DNA from: CAXBNB01 sp965267535
Lineage (GTDB): Bacteria > Bacteroidota > Bacteroidia > Cytophagales > Cyclobacteriaceae
DNA: 64,000 bases
Assembly (NCBI GenBank): GCA_965267535.1
Contig: OZ254082.1
Coordinates: forward strand, 1,612,001-1,676,000
Reading direction: 5' to 3'
A program made the translations under genes and the position numbers. The notes under the pieces were generated by a model. It worked only from the letters and a program-made list of their open reading frames with translations, was not told where the DNA came from and ran no database searches. Of this stretch, positions 1-10,300 are shown piece after piece; position 1 is the first letter of the stretch, and each line of letters starts with the position of its first letter.

Positions 1-864
1 CACATCATTCATTAGTCGAATCGACTCCTCCGATATGAGTTTACCCGGTATGTTTATTTTTTCACTACTGCCTTCTGCAGCGAGTAGTGTTTTGAAGGTA
101 TAATTCGATTGCAATTGAGCGATTGTAGGTATGTATTTATTTGCCCGTATGACTTTGGTTACCGGAAAATCATTTAAGTCCATATTTCTGTGGAAAACAG
201 ATACCCTTGAATTGAGTTCTTTGTCACCATAGTATCCCACCATCCATGCAGCTTCATCCGATATACCTATCAGGGAATCTCCCGGCACCATGTCGTCAGG
301 TTCAGGCTCTATGGCAGATATCATGATGCGGCCTTCCGACACATTATGAAGGGTAAGCGGCAGGTAGCTGTTACCCAACCCAACGGGAAATGTGAGGTTG
401 TACATGTCGGGGGTATTGACCCACATGGGACCCTCTACATAAGCTCTGGAAGATCCTTCACCCATTTTTTCAGCATCAATTACGAGTCTGCCGGACAGGG
501 CCAGCACACCATTACTCAGGGTGAGTTGCTCTCTTACTATTATGCTGTCTGTAACAAGAATGGCTCTTCCTGTTTTGTCTATCTCCAATTGATCGGATAC
601 CAGGTTTTTGCCTATGACCGCATAGTCATTTTCTCCAGATAACCTGACGTTTCCTATGGTATCGTTAGAAGAAAAATTAACACTACCGGAAAAGCTCAGT
701 TGGCCTTCGTTTTTCAATTTTCCACGCACTATTGTACCCCCGGATACATGCATTGTAGCCTGCTCGCTCACAAAGAGCGTGCTTCCGTTTGAAGAGTAGA
801 AGGTTTGTGAGGCTACTTGCAACGAAAGCAATACCATTCCGAAAAGGCATATTGCTGCTTTCAT
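1..864 (-). CDS. T9SS type B cargo-like surface protein, C-terminus cut by window edge
   Basis: The first 288 residues are visible; the gene runs off the left edge. The N-terminus MKAAICLFGMVLLSLQVASQ reads as a signal peptide. The rest lines up throughout with the protein at 6103-7305: both have the stretches PGDSLIG, DLNDFP and NKY(I/V)PTIA in the same order, so the two are paralogues. The start codon overlaps the stop of the upstream repeat protein by one base (TAATG), implying translational coupling. By analogy with the complete cassette, the missing part should hold a type B sorting domain and a PorP/SprF gene should follow. That last part is inference. Confidence 0.75.
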   Translation of the reverse strand, partial: MKAAICLFGMVLLSLQVASQTFYSSNGSTLFVSEQATMHVSGGTIVRGKLKNEGQLSFSGSVNFSSNDTIGNVRLSGENDYAVIGKNLVSDQLEIDKTGRAILVTDSIIVREQLTLSNGVLALSGRLVIDAEKMGEGSSRAYVEGPMWVNTPDMYNLTFPVGLGNSYLPLTLHNVSEGRIMISAIEPEPDDMVPGDSLIGISDEAAWMVGYYGDKELNSRVSVFHRNMDLNDFPVTKVIRANKYIPTIAQLQSNYTFKTLLAAEGSSEKINIPGKLISEESIRLMNDV

Positions 865-3800
865 TACCTGGCGGGAATTAGTTTTAAAAGATGATTTACG
901 CTACTTTCAAGTTCCTGCAGTCGGTTCTCGTAATCCGAGTTTTTTTGAGATTCCTCGCTTAGTTGTGTTTCTAATAGGTCTATTTTTTCTGCCTGCTCTT
1001 TTAGTGCTTCTACCAGCACAGGAATTACACCGTTGTAATTTACCGATTTGATGCCCGAACTATTGGTCATAACCAAGTCAGGAAATGCTTGTTCAATTTG
1101 CTGAGCTACAAAACCGTACTGAATTCCGGGTAAGTTTTTATCTTTCCAATAGTAAGTGTATCCCTTTACTTTTCTTAGTGCAGGCAATACGTTGGTTAGG
1201 TTTACAGTGTCTTTTTTGAGTCGGCCATCACTGGTTCCGGTAGAGGTGATTTGCCCTTTGTTGTTGTAGGTAATTGACCCTCCGGCGAGTATGGTGTATG
1301 TGGTTCCCGTCGTTACATCGGCTATTTCTACCTCGTTAGCTCCGTCGAGTTGAAGGCCTCCTGCTGCAGCCAGTGCTACAGATAGGGGAGATCCTGCTCC
1401 TCCGGACAATCCCGCTCCGGCTACCGATGCATTGAGTTTGCTTTCGGTCACTGCTCCGTTGGTCAGCTGAGCGGTGTTTACGGTGTTTAATGCCGCCAAA
1501 GTGCCCAGTGTTGGCTTGTTTAGCAGACTGTTATAGTCTCCATTAAAATCATCCGCTGCATTCTGATCCCACGCCGAGAAGTCTACTACCGTAGCATCAG
1601 GGTCGCCTGTCAGCGTCAACTGACTGGCACTGAATTGCAAGTCCTGAATTTCATTGCTGGCATCCGCATCTGCATCATTTGGACTGGTAATGAATCCGCT
1701 ATTGTTGGTCAATTCATTGGTAGTAGTAGGGATGGTAGGTTTATTCAACAGACTATTGTAGTCTCCATCAAAATCATCCGCTGCATTTTGATCCCACGCT
1801 GAAAAATCTACCACGGTAGCATCAGGATCACCTGTTAGTGTCAATTGACTGGCGCTGAATTGTAAGTTCTGAATCTCGTTGCTGGCATCCGCATCCGCAT
1901 CGTCGGGGCTGGTGATGAATCCGCTGTTGTTGGTCAATTCATTGGTAGTAGTAGGGATGGTAGGCTTATTCAACAGGCTGTTGTAGTCTCCGTCAAAATC
2001 ATCCGCTGCATTTTGATCCCACGCCGAGAAGTCTACTACTGTAGCGTCAGGGTCACCAGTCAGCGTCAACTGGCTGGCACTGAATTGTAAGTCCTGAATC
2101 TCATTGCTGGCATCTGCATCCGCATCGTCGGGACTGGTGATAAACCCGCTGTTGTTGGTCAGCTCGCTGGTAGTAGTAGGGATAGTAGGTTTATTCAACA
2201 GACTGTTATAGTCTCCATTAAAATCATCCGCTGCATTCTGATCCCACGCCGAGAAGTCTACTACCGTAGCATCAGGGTCGCCTGTCAGCGTCAACTGACT
2301 GGCACTGAATTGCAAGTCCTGAATTTCATTGCTGGCATCCGCATCTGCATCATTTGGACTGGTAATGAATCCGCTATTGTTGGTCAATTCATTGGTAGTA
2401 GTAGGGATGGTAGGTTTATTCAACAGACTATTGTAGTCTCCATCAAAATCATCCGCTGCATTTTGATCCCACGCTGAAAAATCTACCACGGTAGCATCAG
2501 GATCACCTGTTAGTGTCAATTGACTGGCGCTGAATTGTAAGTTCTGAATCTCGTTGCTGGCATCCGCATCCGCATCGTCGGGGCTGGTGATGAATCCGCT
2601 GTTGTTGGTCAATTCATTGGTAGTAGTAGGGATGGTAGGCTTATTCAACAGGCTGTTGTAGTCTCCGTCAAAATCATCCGCTGCATTTTGATCCCACGCC
2701 GAGAAGTCTACTACTGTAGCGTCAGGGTCACCAGTCAGCGTCAACTGGCTGGCACTGAATTGTAAGTTCTGAATCTCGTTGCTTGCATCTGCATCCGCAT
2801 CGTCGGGGTTGGTGATAAACCCGCTGTTGTTGGTCAATTCGTTGGTGGTAGTAGGGATAGTGGGTTTGTTTGTTAAACTGTTGTAGTCACCGTTAAAATC
2901 ATCCGCTGCGTTCTGATCCCACGCCGAGAAGTCTACTACCGTAGCATCGGGATCTCCTGTTAGTGTCAACTGACTGGCACTGAATTGCAAGTCCTGAATC
3001 TCGTTGCTGGCATCCGCATCCGCATCATTCGGACTGGTGATAAAACCGCTGTTGTTGGTTAATTCATTAGTAGTAGTGGGAATGGTGGGCTTGTTCAACA
3101 GACTGTTATAATCCCCATTAAAATCATCCGCTGCGTTCTGATCCCACGCCGAGAAGTCTACTACCGTAGCATCGGGATCACCTGTTAGTGTCAATTGACT
3201 GGCACTGAATTGTAAGTCCTGAATTTCATTACTAGCATCCGCATCCGCATCGTCGGGGCTGGTGATAAACCCGCTGTTGTTGGTCAATTCATTGGTAGTA
3301 GTAGGGATGGCAGGCTTATTCAACAGGCTGTTGTAGTCTCCGTCAAAATCATCCGCTGCATTTTGATCCCACACCGAGAAGTCTACTACTGTAGCGTCAG
3401 GGTCACCAGTCAGCGTCAACTGACTGGCACTGAATTGCAAGTCCTGAATCTCGTTGCTGGCATCCGCATCCGCATCGTCGGGGCTGGTGATGAATCCGCT
3501 GTTGTTGGTTAATTCATTAGTAGTAGTGGGAATGGTGGGCTTGTTCAACAGACTGTTATAATCCCCATTAAAATCATCCGCTGCATTCTGATCCCACGCC
3601 GAGAAGTCTACTACCGTAGCATCGGGATCACCTGTTAGTGTCAATTGATTGGCACTGAATTGTAAGTCCTGAATTTCATTACTAGCATCCGCATCCGCAT
3701 CGTTTGGACTGGTAATGAATCCGCTGTTGTTGGTCAATTCATTGGTAGTAGTAGGGATAGTAGGCTTATTCAACAGACTATTATAGTCGCCATCAAAATC

Positions 3801-4868
3801 ATCCGCTGCATTCTGATCCCACGCAGAAAAATCCACCACAGTAGCATCAGGATCGCCTGTTAAGTTCAATTGGCTTGCACTGAATTGTAAGTTCTGAATC
3901 TCATTGCTAGCATCCGCATCCGCATCGTCGGGGCTGGTGATAAAACCGCTGTTGTTGGTCAATTCATTGGTAGTAGTAGGGATAGTAGGCTTATTCAACA
4001 GACTATTATAGTCGCCATCAAAATCATCCGCTGCATTCTGATCCCACGCAGAAAAATCCACCACAGTAGCATCAGGATCGCCTGTTAAGTTCAATTGGCT
4101 TGCACTGAATTGTAAGTTCTGAATCTCATTGCTAGCATCCGCATCCGCATCGTCGGGGCTGGTGATAAAACCGCTGTTGTTGGTCAGCTCGTTGGTGGTA
4201 GTAGGGATGGTGGGCTTATTCAACAGACTATTATAGTCGCCATCAAAATCATCCGCTGCATTCTGATCCCACGCAGAAAAATCCACCACAGTAGCATCAG
4301 GATCGCCTGTTAGTGTCAACTGGCTTGCACTGAATTGTAAGTCCTGAATCTCATTGCTGTCATCTGCATCCGCATCGTCGGGGCTGGTGATAAACCCGCT
4401 GTTGTTTGTCAGCTCGTTGGTAGTAGTAGGGATGGTAGGCTTGTTCAACAGGCTGTTGTAGTCTCCATTAAAATCGTCATTTTTGTCGGTATCCCAGTCC
4501 GATACGTCAATGCTATTGCCTTGTGTGATGCTTAAGTTTTTACCATCAAAAGATAGATTTTGTAATTCATTGGAAAGTGAAGGTTTGAGAGAATTCCACT
4601 TATCGTTGTGCCAGTAATGGAACGTACCGGTTTCGTTATCATATACGAGTAACCCATTTTCTTCATCGGTCAGTTTCATTTGCAGGCGCTGTGCAGATGA
4701 CAGACTTGGTATCAATAAACCTTGATCGTTGTTGGGGGATACAAGGTGCAACACAGCCTTCGAGTTTGGGGATACAGTGTTGATGCCTACAGAGTTGTAA
4801 TCCTGGCCGTGTGCCAGTTGGGACAATACAACGCAGGCCGCAATAATTGCTAGTTTCCTGGTTATCAT
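864..4868 (-). CDS. Tail-fibre-like tandem-repeat surface protein with C-terminal S74 intramolecular chaperone domain
   Basis: A 1334-residue exported protein. Residues 1-21 form a signal peptide. Residues 22-131 are a unique head with a VSPN..QGLLIPSL segment. Residues 132-1106 are thirteen 75-residue repeats with the core GDYNSLLNKPTIPTTT, the NELTNNSGFIT motif and Asp-rich DDADADASNE linkers. A Gly/Ala-rich stretch leads to an S74-type domain from about 1210: S1213-D1214, RLKK, GFVAQQ, and a coiled coil to the end. The YNxLxNKP and LTNxxGF motifs are typical of phage tail fibres. S74 domains help such fibres trimerise and then cleave themselves off at the Ser. The protein is probably a trimeric cell-surface fibre or adhesin. 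It overlaps the next gene by one base. No phage genes are nearby. Confidence 0.8.
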   Translation of the reverse strand: MITRKLAIIAACVVLSQLAHGQDYNSVGINTVSPNSKAVLHLVSPNNDQGLLIPSLSSAQRLQMKLTDEENGLLVYDNETGTFHYWHNDKWNSLKPSLSNELQNLSFDGKNLSITQGNSIDVSDWDTDKNDDFNGDYNSLLNKPTIPTTTNELTNNSGFITSPDDADADDSNEIQDLQFSASQLTLTGDPDATVVDFSAWDQNAADDFDGDYNSLLNKPTIPTTTNELTNNSGFITSPDDADADASNEIQNLQFSASQLNLTGDPDATVVDFSAWDQNAADDFDGDYNSLLNKPTIPTTTNELTNNSGFITSPDDADADASNEIQNLQFSASQLNLTGDPDATVVDFSAWDQNAADDFDGDYNSLLNKPTIPTTTNELTNNSGFITSPNDADADASNEIQDLQFSANQLTLTGDPDATVVDFSAWDQNAADDFNGDYNSLLNKPTIPTTTNELTNNSGFITSPDDADADASNEIQDLQFSASQLTLTGDPDATVVDFSVWDQNAADDFDGDYNSLLNKPAIPTTTNELTNNSGFITSPDDADADASNEIQDLQFSASQLTLTGDPDATVVDFSAWDQNAADDFNGDYNSLLNKPTIPTTTNELTNNSGFITSPNDADADASNEIQDLQFSASQLTLTGDPDATVVDFSAWDQNAADDFNGDYNSLTNKPTIPTTTNELTNNSGFITNPDDADADASNEIQNLQFSASQLTLTGDPDATVVDFSAWDQNAADDFDGDYNSLLNKPTIPTTTNELTNNSGFITSPDDADADASNEIQNLQFSASQLTLTGDPDATVVDFSAWDQNAADDFDGDYNSLLNKPTIPTTTNELTNNSGFITSPNDADADASNEIQDLQFSASQLTLTGDPDATVVDFSAWDQNAADDFNGDYNSLLNKPTIPTTTSELTNNSGFITSPDDADADASNEIQDLQFSASQLTLTGDPDATVVDFSAWDQNAADDFDGDYNSLLNKPTIPTTTNELTNNSGFITSPDDADADASNEIQNLQFSASQLTLTGDPDATVVDFSAWDQNAADDFDGDYNSLLNKPTIPTTTNELTNNSGFITSPNDADADASNEIQDLQFSASQLTLTGDPDATVVDFSAWDQNAADDFNGDYNSLLNKPTLGTLAALNTVNTAQLTNGAVTESKLNASVAGAGLSGGAGSPLSVALAAAGGLQLDGANEVEIADVTTGTTYTILAGGSITYNNKGQITSTGTSDGRLKKDTVNLTNVLPALRKVKGYTYYWKDKNLPGIQYGFVAQQIEQAFPDLVMTNSSGIKSVNYNGVIPVLVEALKEQAEKIDLLETQLSEESQKNSDYENRLQELESSVNHLLKLIPAR
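1524..2767 (-). repeat. 569-bp block duplicated exactly with a three-unit offset
   Basis: Bases 1524-2092 and 2199-2767 are identical by eye over 569 bases, offset by exactly 675 bp (three repeat units). Identity breaks at 1523/2198 and 2093/2768. This is a recent higher-order duplication inside the tandem array. Confidence 0.85.
1551..4475 (-). repeat. Thirteen tandem 225-bp coding repeats (75 aa each)
   Basis: The same anchor (GATCCCACG context) recurs every 225 bases from about 1557 to about 4257, giving 13 in-frame units and a partial fourteenth. Units differ by a few substitutions such as D/N before GDY and D/N in SP(D/N)DAD. All units keep the frame, so recombination between them would change fibre length by multiples of 75 residues. 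Confidence 0.95.
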
Positions 4869-5074
4869 TGAGTCAAAAAAATGGGTTAATGTTGTATAGA
4901 TTGACGGAAAATTAACGGCAAAGGTTTTTGGGGCTTTTTAGATTTTAGATGAGTAGCCACAATGGAGAGTTAAAAGACCGAATAGTCTCGATAGAAGGAA
5001 AAAGGTGTGTGAGCCGTATAAATTAATACAATTGTACCGTGCTGATACTGTTTTTCAGACAGGAGAAAATGTTC

Positions 5075-6106
5075 CTAAAAGAGGGGGTTGGTTACTTTTA
5101 TAATTTTGTCTTGGGCAGCAAATTTGAAACTGAATGAGAGCTCCCAGGTGGGTTGGTTTCCCTGCACATTGAGCACGGGGTTTTCATTAATATTGCTGGA
5201 ATTGAAATCGACACTTAGCCCTGCTTTCCAGTTGTTATGCTGTACACCAGCCAACACAATGTAAGAGTCTTTGTGTCTGACCCAGGCACCCACCTGTACC
5301 ATTGTACTGAGTGTTTTTCCGATATATTGGGAGGCATACATACCGGCGTTTAGCTGATAGGTTTCTGCCGTCCAGGTGATGTATGCAGAGGGGTGTATAA
5401 AATACCCCTTTCTTAATTTAGTATTGGCACTGACAAATGCCTTATACTGGATGGGAATGTGCTTTTGATCAGAAAAACCATTGGTGGGGCTGTTGATGCC
5501 ATGTGCCGACAAACCCGCTATGATGCCGTTTTCGGATAGTATTGGGTTGTGGTGATCTTTTTGGGAGTAAATGACCCCAAAATTGAACGTAGGCGCCAGG
5601 TGTTTGTAATTGATCAGTGTTTCTATGGGAAGAGTATCATCGTGACCGATATAGGGATTGTATTGTGAGCCAAACTGTAAATTGGCAGGGTCAATGCTTT
5701 TTTGTATCACACCGCCTTGCAATCCGAAAGAAAATATCTTTTTAGACTCTACATCCAGATTCATAACGTATGAACCGGATACTAAAACATTTGTAGTGGA
5801 AAATATCCCCTCAAAGCCGGTGTATTCCTGTACAAAGGACATTCCTACGCCTGCATTTTGAGTTTCGATGGTAGTAGTCTTGTTGATGGGGATTGCCACA
5901 CTCACGTGCGATAACTGATATTGGTTTACTTCATTTTCAGAAACCATGGATTTGTAGTTCATGGTTAACGATGGGGTGGATTCTAACCCAACGAAGGCAG
6001 GGTTTAGGTATGCCGATGAGGCGAAAAACTGAGAGAATTGTGTGGTTTGTGCCACTGCAATTCCACTACTCAAGAGAAAGCAGTATAGTAATGTTATCCT
6101 TTTCAT
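5075..6106 (-). CDS. PorP/SprF family outer-membrane protein of type IX secretion
   Basis: A 343-residue protein with a signal peptide (residues 1-19) and the family start QFSQFFASSAYLNPAFVG, followed by many short amphipathic beta strands ending in an aromatic residue (NPLF). PorP/SprF proteins sit in the outer membrane and help T9SS export or anchor type B cargo, usually encoded next door. Here the start overlaps the stop of the upstream type B cargo gene by four bases, so the pair is translationally coupled and likely dedicated. Third gene of the 10892-5075 cassette. Confidence 0.88.
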   Translation of the reverse strand: MKRITLLYCFLLSSGIAVAQTTQFSQFFASSAYLNPAFVGLESTPSLTMNYKSMVSENEVNQYQLSHVSVAIPINKTTTIETQNAGVGMSFVQEYTGFEGIFSTTNVLVSGSYVMNLDVESKKIFSFGLQGGVIQKSIDPANLQFGSQYNPYIGHDDTLPIETLINYKHLAPTFNFGVIYSQKDHHNPILSENGIIAGLSAHGINSPTNGFSDQKHIPIQYKAFVSANTKLRKGYFIHPSAYITWTAETYQLNAGMYASQYIGKTLSTMVQVGAWVRHKDSYIVLAGVQHNNWKAGLSVDFNSSNINENPVLNVQGNQPTWELSFSFKFAAQDKIIKVTNPLF

Positions 6107-7305
6107 CGGGCTAACAATACCGTTCCTTTTTTCTCAAAAATACCTGCCATGCAGTGCACCCTGATGCTATAATAGTAGATGCCCTCGGGTGCATCCGCCC
6201 CGTTAGTGTATCGGCCGTGCCAGCCGGTGTTTTCCAGTTTGGTGTTATCTACCGATTGGCTAAATACCACACTGTTAAACTTGTCCCAAATGGTGAGTTG
6301 GGCATTGAAAATCATAGAACCCCTTAAAAAGGCTCTGAATACTTTGTTTTCAGGAAGAGAGCCGTTTGGTGTAAACACAGTAGGGACATAAAACTGCAGG
6401 TGATCTGTAATGGGAGCCACGCCTATCGCAAGCAAAGTGCTGGTGTTGTCCAATGTTATATTCTGGCTAGAAACCAGGCGAGTGGGGGCGGTTATGGTTT
6501 CATCGCTTCCGGCACCCGCTTCCAGTGATTTGAATGTAGCATTGTCTGAAAGTGTCGCGATAGTGGGTACATATTTGTTGGAGCGGATAGGGTTTGAAAT
6601 CGGAAAATCATTGAGGTCTATGCCTGTGGGTTGTATGGTGACTTTAGATTTTAGCTTTTCTTTACCGAAAAAGCTTACTTTCCATGCCATTTCATCGGCC
6701 AGGCCGATTAGCGAGTCGCCAGGGACAAGTGTTTTAGGATCGGGAATTAAGGCTTCTATGGAAGCAAGCCCCTCCGGTACGTTGTGCAGGGTTACCGGCT
6801 GGTACATTCCGTTTGTTCCTATCGGAAAAAACAAGTCAGCCCATGTGTTGTTTTGAATGTGTAGGTTTCCCTCGATAAAAGATTGTTCCGATCCACCTTC
6901 TATGCTATTGCTAAGTACTTTCGTCCGTTTGTCTACGCGCAGATTGCCGGATGTAAGCAGAAGTTGTTGGGTGATGGTCGTACTGTCAGCGTTCAGGGTT
7001 ACACTTCCGGATGTGTTGATGTCTATTTTGTCTACCTCAATTTGTCCTCCGGTTATGTAGCTGTCGTTATCTCCTCCCAGCTCAATACTTCCCGTTTTTG
7101 TATTGGTCATAAAATTCACACTGGCATTGAATTTTACTTTTCCGTAATTAGCCCAGTGTCCTTGCAGCAGGGTGTTTCCCCCTGCGTAAAGCGAAGCATT
7201 GTTTCCTACATACACCGTGCTGCCTTCAGGTACATATAGTGCCTGGGCGTATGTTGTTGTTACGCTAAGGCAAAATAGACCGATGGCGAAAAGGATACTT
7301 TTCAT
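6103..7305 (-). CDS. T9SS type B (gliding-motility-type) cargo surface protein
   Basis: A 400-residue exported protein. Residues 1-20 are a signal peptide. Residues 21-150 are a short-repeat beta region of GNN, GGN and SVTLNADST type. The last 100 residues look like a type B C-terminal sorting domain: PTVFTPNGSLPENKVF, then LTIWDKFNSVVF, then W-G-x-Y and APEGIYYYSI, ending KGTVLLAR. Such domains direct export through T9SS and depend on a PorP/SprF partner, encoded immediately downstream. The start overlaps the stop of the tail-fibre-like gene by one base. It probably anchors or accompanies the fibre on the cell surface (inference). Paralogue of the partial gene at 1-864. Confidence 0.8.
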   Translation of the reverse strand: MKSILFAIGLFCLSVTTTYAQALYVPEGSTVYVGNNASLYAGGNTLLQGHWANYGKVKFNASVNFMTNTKTGSIELGGDNDSYITGGQIEVDKIDINTSGSVTLNADSTTITQQLLLTSGNLRVDKRTKVLSNSIEGGSEQSFIEGNLHIQNNTWADLFFPIGTNGMYQPVTLHNVPEGLASIEALIPDPKTLVPGDSLIGLADEMAWKVSFFGKEKLKSKVTIQPTGIDLNDFPISNPIRSNKYVPTIATLSDNATFKSLEAGAGSDETITAPTRLVSSQNITLDNTSTLLAIGVAPITDHLQFYVPTVFTPNGSLPENKVFRAFLRGSMIFNAQLTIWDKFNSVVFSQSVDNTKLENTGWHGRYTNGADAPEGIYYYSIRVHCMAGIFEKKGTVLLAR

Positions 7306-10300
7306 TACTTGCCTTCTATTATTTGCATGAGGTTGTTTAGGTTCGATTCCAATTGATTTAGCCTTAATTCATGTGTGTTGGCTTTTTCACGTTCTTCTGA
7401 GAGTAGTTTTTCCTGTTCAGAAAGTTGTTGCTTCAGGCTATTGATCAGTAAAGTCTGTTCTTTGATGGCTTCTACCAGCACGGGAATTACACCGGTATAA
7501 TTCACCGATTTGGTACCGGCTTTGTTTTCCATTACCAAATCGGGGAAAGCCAGCTCTAGTTGCTGCGCAAGAAATCCGTATTGTTTCAAAGGTTGGTTTG
7601 GATCTTTCCAGTAGTAAGTGTACCCCTTTACTTTTTGCAGTTGTGGAAGTACGTTTGATAGACGTACAGTGTCTTTTTTCAACCTCTGATCACTGGTTCC
7701 GGTAGAAGTAATCTGTCCTTTGCTGTTGTAGGTTATTGTTCCACCAAGCAGAATGGAATATGTTTCACCGGTCGTTACATCGGCTATTTCTACCTCATTA
7801 GCACCGTCGAGTTGAAGGCCTCCTGCTGCAGCCAGTGCTACAGATAGGGGAGATCCTGCTCCTCCGGACAATCCCGCTCCGGCCACCGATGCATTGAGTT
7901 TGCTTTCGGTCACTGCTCCGTTGGTCAGCTGAGCGGTGTTTACGGTGTTTAATGCCGCTAAAGTGCCCAGGCTGGGCTTATTCAGCAGACTGTTATAGTC
8001 TCCATTAAAATCATCCGCTGCATTTTGATCCCACGCAGAGAAGTCTACCACCGTAGCGTCAGGATCGCCTGTCAGGGTTAACTGGCTAGCACTGAATTGT
8101 AAGTCCTGAATCTCGTTGCTGGCATCCGCATCCGCATCGTCGGGGCTGGTGATAAAACCGCTGTTGTTTGTCAATTCACTAGTAGTAGTGGGAATGGTAG
8201 GCTTATTCAACAGACTATTATAATCCCCATTAAAATCATCCGCTGCATTCTGATCCCACGCAGAAAAATCCACCACAGTCGCATCAGGATCTCCTGATAG
8301 TGTCAATTGACTGGCACTGAATTGTAAGTCCTGAATCTCATTACTGGCATCTGCATCTGCATCGTCGGGGCTGGTGATAAACCCGCTGTTGTTTGTCAAT
8401 TCACTAGTAGTAGTGGGAATGGTGGGCTTATTCAACAGACTATTATAATCGCCATTAAAATCATCCGCTGCATTCTGATCCCACGCTGAAAAATCTACCA
8501 CGGTAGCATCGGGATCTCCTGATAGTGTCAACTGACTGGCACTAAATTGCAAGTCCTGAATCTCATTGCTGGCATCCGCATCCGCATCGTCAGGGCTGGT
8601 GATGAACCCACTGTTGTTTGTCAATTCATTGGTGGTAGTAGGGATGGTAGGCTTATTCAACAGGCTATTATAATCCCCATTAAAATCATCCGCTGCATTT
8701 TGATCCCATGCTGAAAAATCTACCACAGTCGCATCAGGATCACCTGTTAAGGTCAACTGACTGGCACTGAATTGTAAGTCCTGAATCTCGTTGCTGGCAT
8801 CCGCATCCGCATCGTTTGGACTGGTGATAAAACCGCTGTTGTTGGTTAACTCGCTGGTAGTGGTAGGGATAGTAGGTTTATTCAACAGGCTGTTGTAGTC
8901 TCCGTTGAAATCATCTGCAGCATTTTGATCCCACGCCGAGAAGTCTACTACCGTAGCATCAGGATCACCTGTCAGCGTTAACTGACTGGCACTGAATTGC
9001 AAGTCCTGAATCTCATTGGTTGGGTTTGCATCCGCATCGTTGGGACTGGTAATGAATCCACTGTTATTGGTCAGCTCATTGGTGGTAGTAGGGATGGTAG
9101 GCTTATTCAGCAGATTATTATAATCCCCATCAAAGTCGTCCGTAGCATTCTGATCCCATGCTGAGAAGTCTACTATTGTAGCATCAGGATCACCTGTTAG
9201 TGTCAATTGACTGGCACTGAATTGTAAGTCCTGAATCTCGTTGCTGGCATCCGCATCCGCATCGTCAGGGCTGGTGATAAACCCACTGTTGTTGGTCAGT
9301 TCGCTGGTGGTAGTAGGGATGGTAGGCTTATTCAACAGACTGTTATAGTCTCCATTAAAATCATCCGCTGCATTCTGATCCCACGCTGAGAAGTCCACCA
9401 CCGTAGCATCGGGATCGCCTGTTAGTGTCAACTGACTGGCACTGAATTGTAAGTCCTGAATCTCATTGCTGGCATCCGCATCCGCATCGTTTGGACTGGT
9501 GATAAACCCGCTGTTGTTGGTCAATTCGTTGGTAGTAGTAGGGATAGTAGGCTTATTCAATAGACTATTATAGTCTCCATTAAAATCATCCGCTGCATTC
9601 TGATCCCACGCTGAAAAATCCACCACCGTAGCATCGGGATCGCCTGTCAGTGTCAACTGACTGGCACTGAATTGTAAGTCTTGAATCTCGTTGCTGGCAT
9701 CCGCATCCGCATCGTCAGGACTGGTGATAAAACCGCTGTTGTTGGTCAGCTCGCTGGTAGTGGTAGGGATGGTGGGTTTATTCAACAGACTATTATAGTC
9801 TCCATTAAAATCATCTGCAGCATTTTGATCCCATGCCGAGAAGTCTACTACCGTAGCATCTGGATCGCCAGTCAAAGTCAACAGGCTTGCACTGAATTGT
9901 AAGTCCTGAATTTCATTGGTAGGGTTTGCATCCGCATCATCGGCACTCAAAAGGTAGCCAACATCGTTTGTTAATTGGCTAATTGTAGAGGGGATAAATG
10001 GTTTGTTTTCGAGTTTGTTATAATCGCCATCAAAGTCGTCAGCAGCGTTCTGATCCCATGCTGAGAAGTCTACTACTGTAGCGTCAGGGTCGCCTGTCAG
10101 CGTCAACTGACTGGCACTAAATTGCAAGTCCTGAATTTCATTGGTTGGATTTGCATCCGCATCATCGGCACTCAAAAGGTAGCCAACATCGTTTGTTAAT
10201 TGGCTAATTGTAGAGGGGATAAATGGTTTGTTTTCGAGTTTGTTATAATCGCCATCAAAGTCGTCAGCAGCATTCTGATCCCACGCTGAGAAGTCCACCA

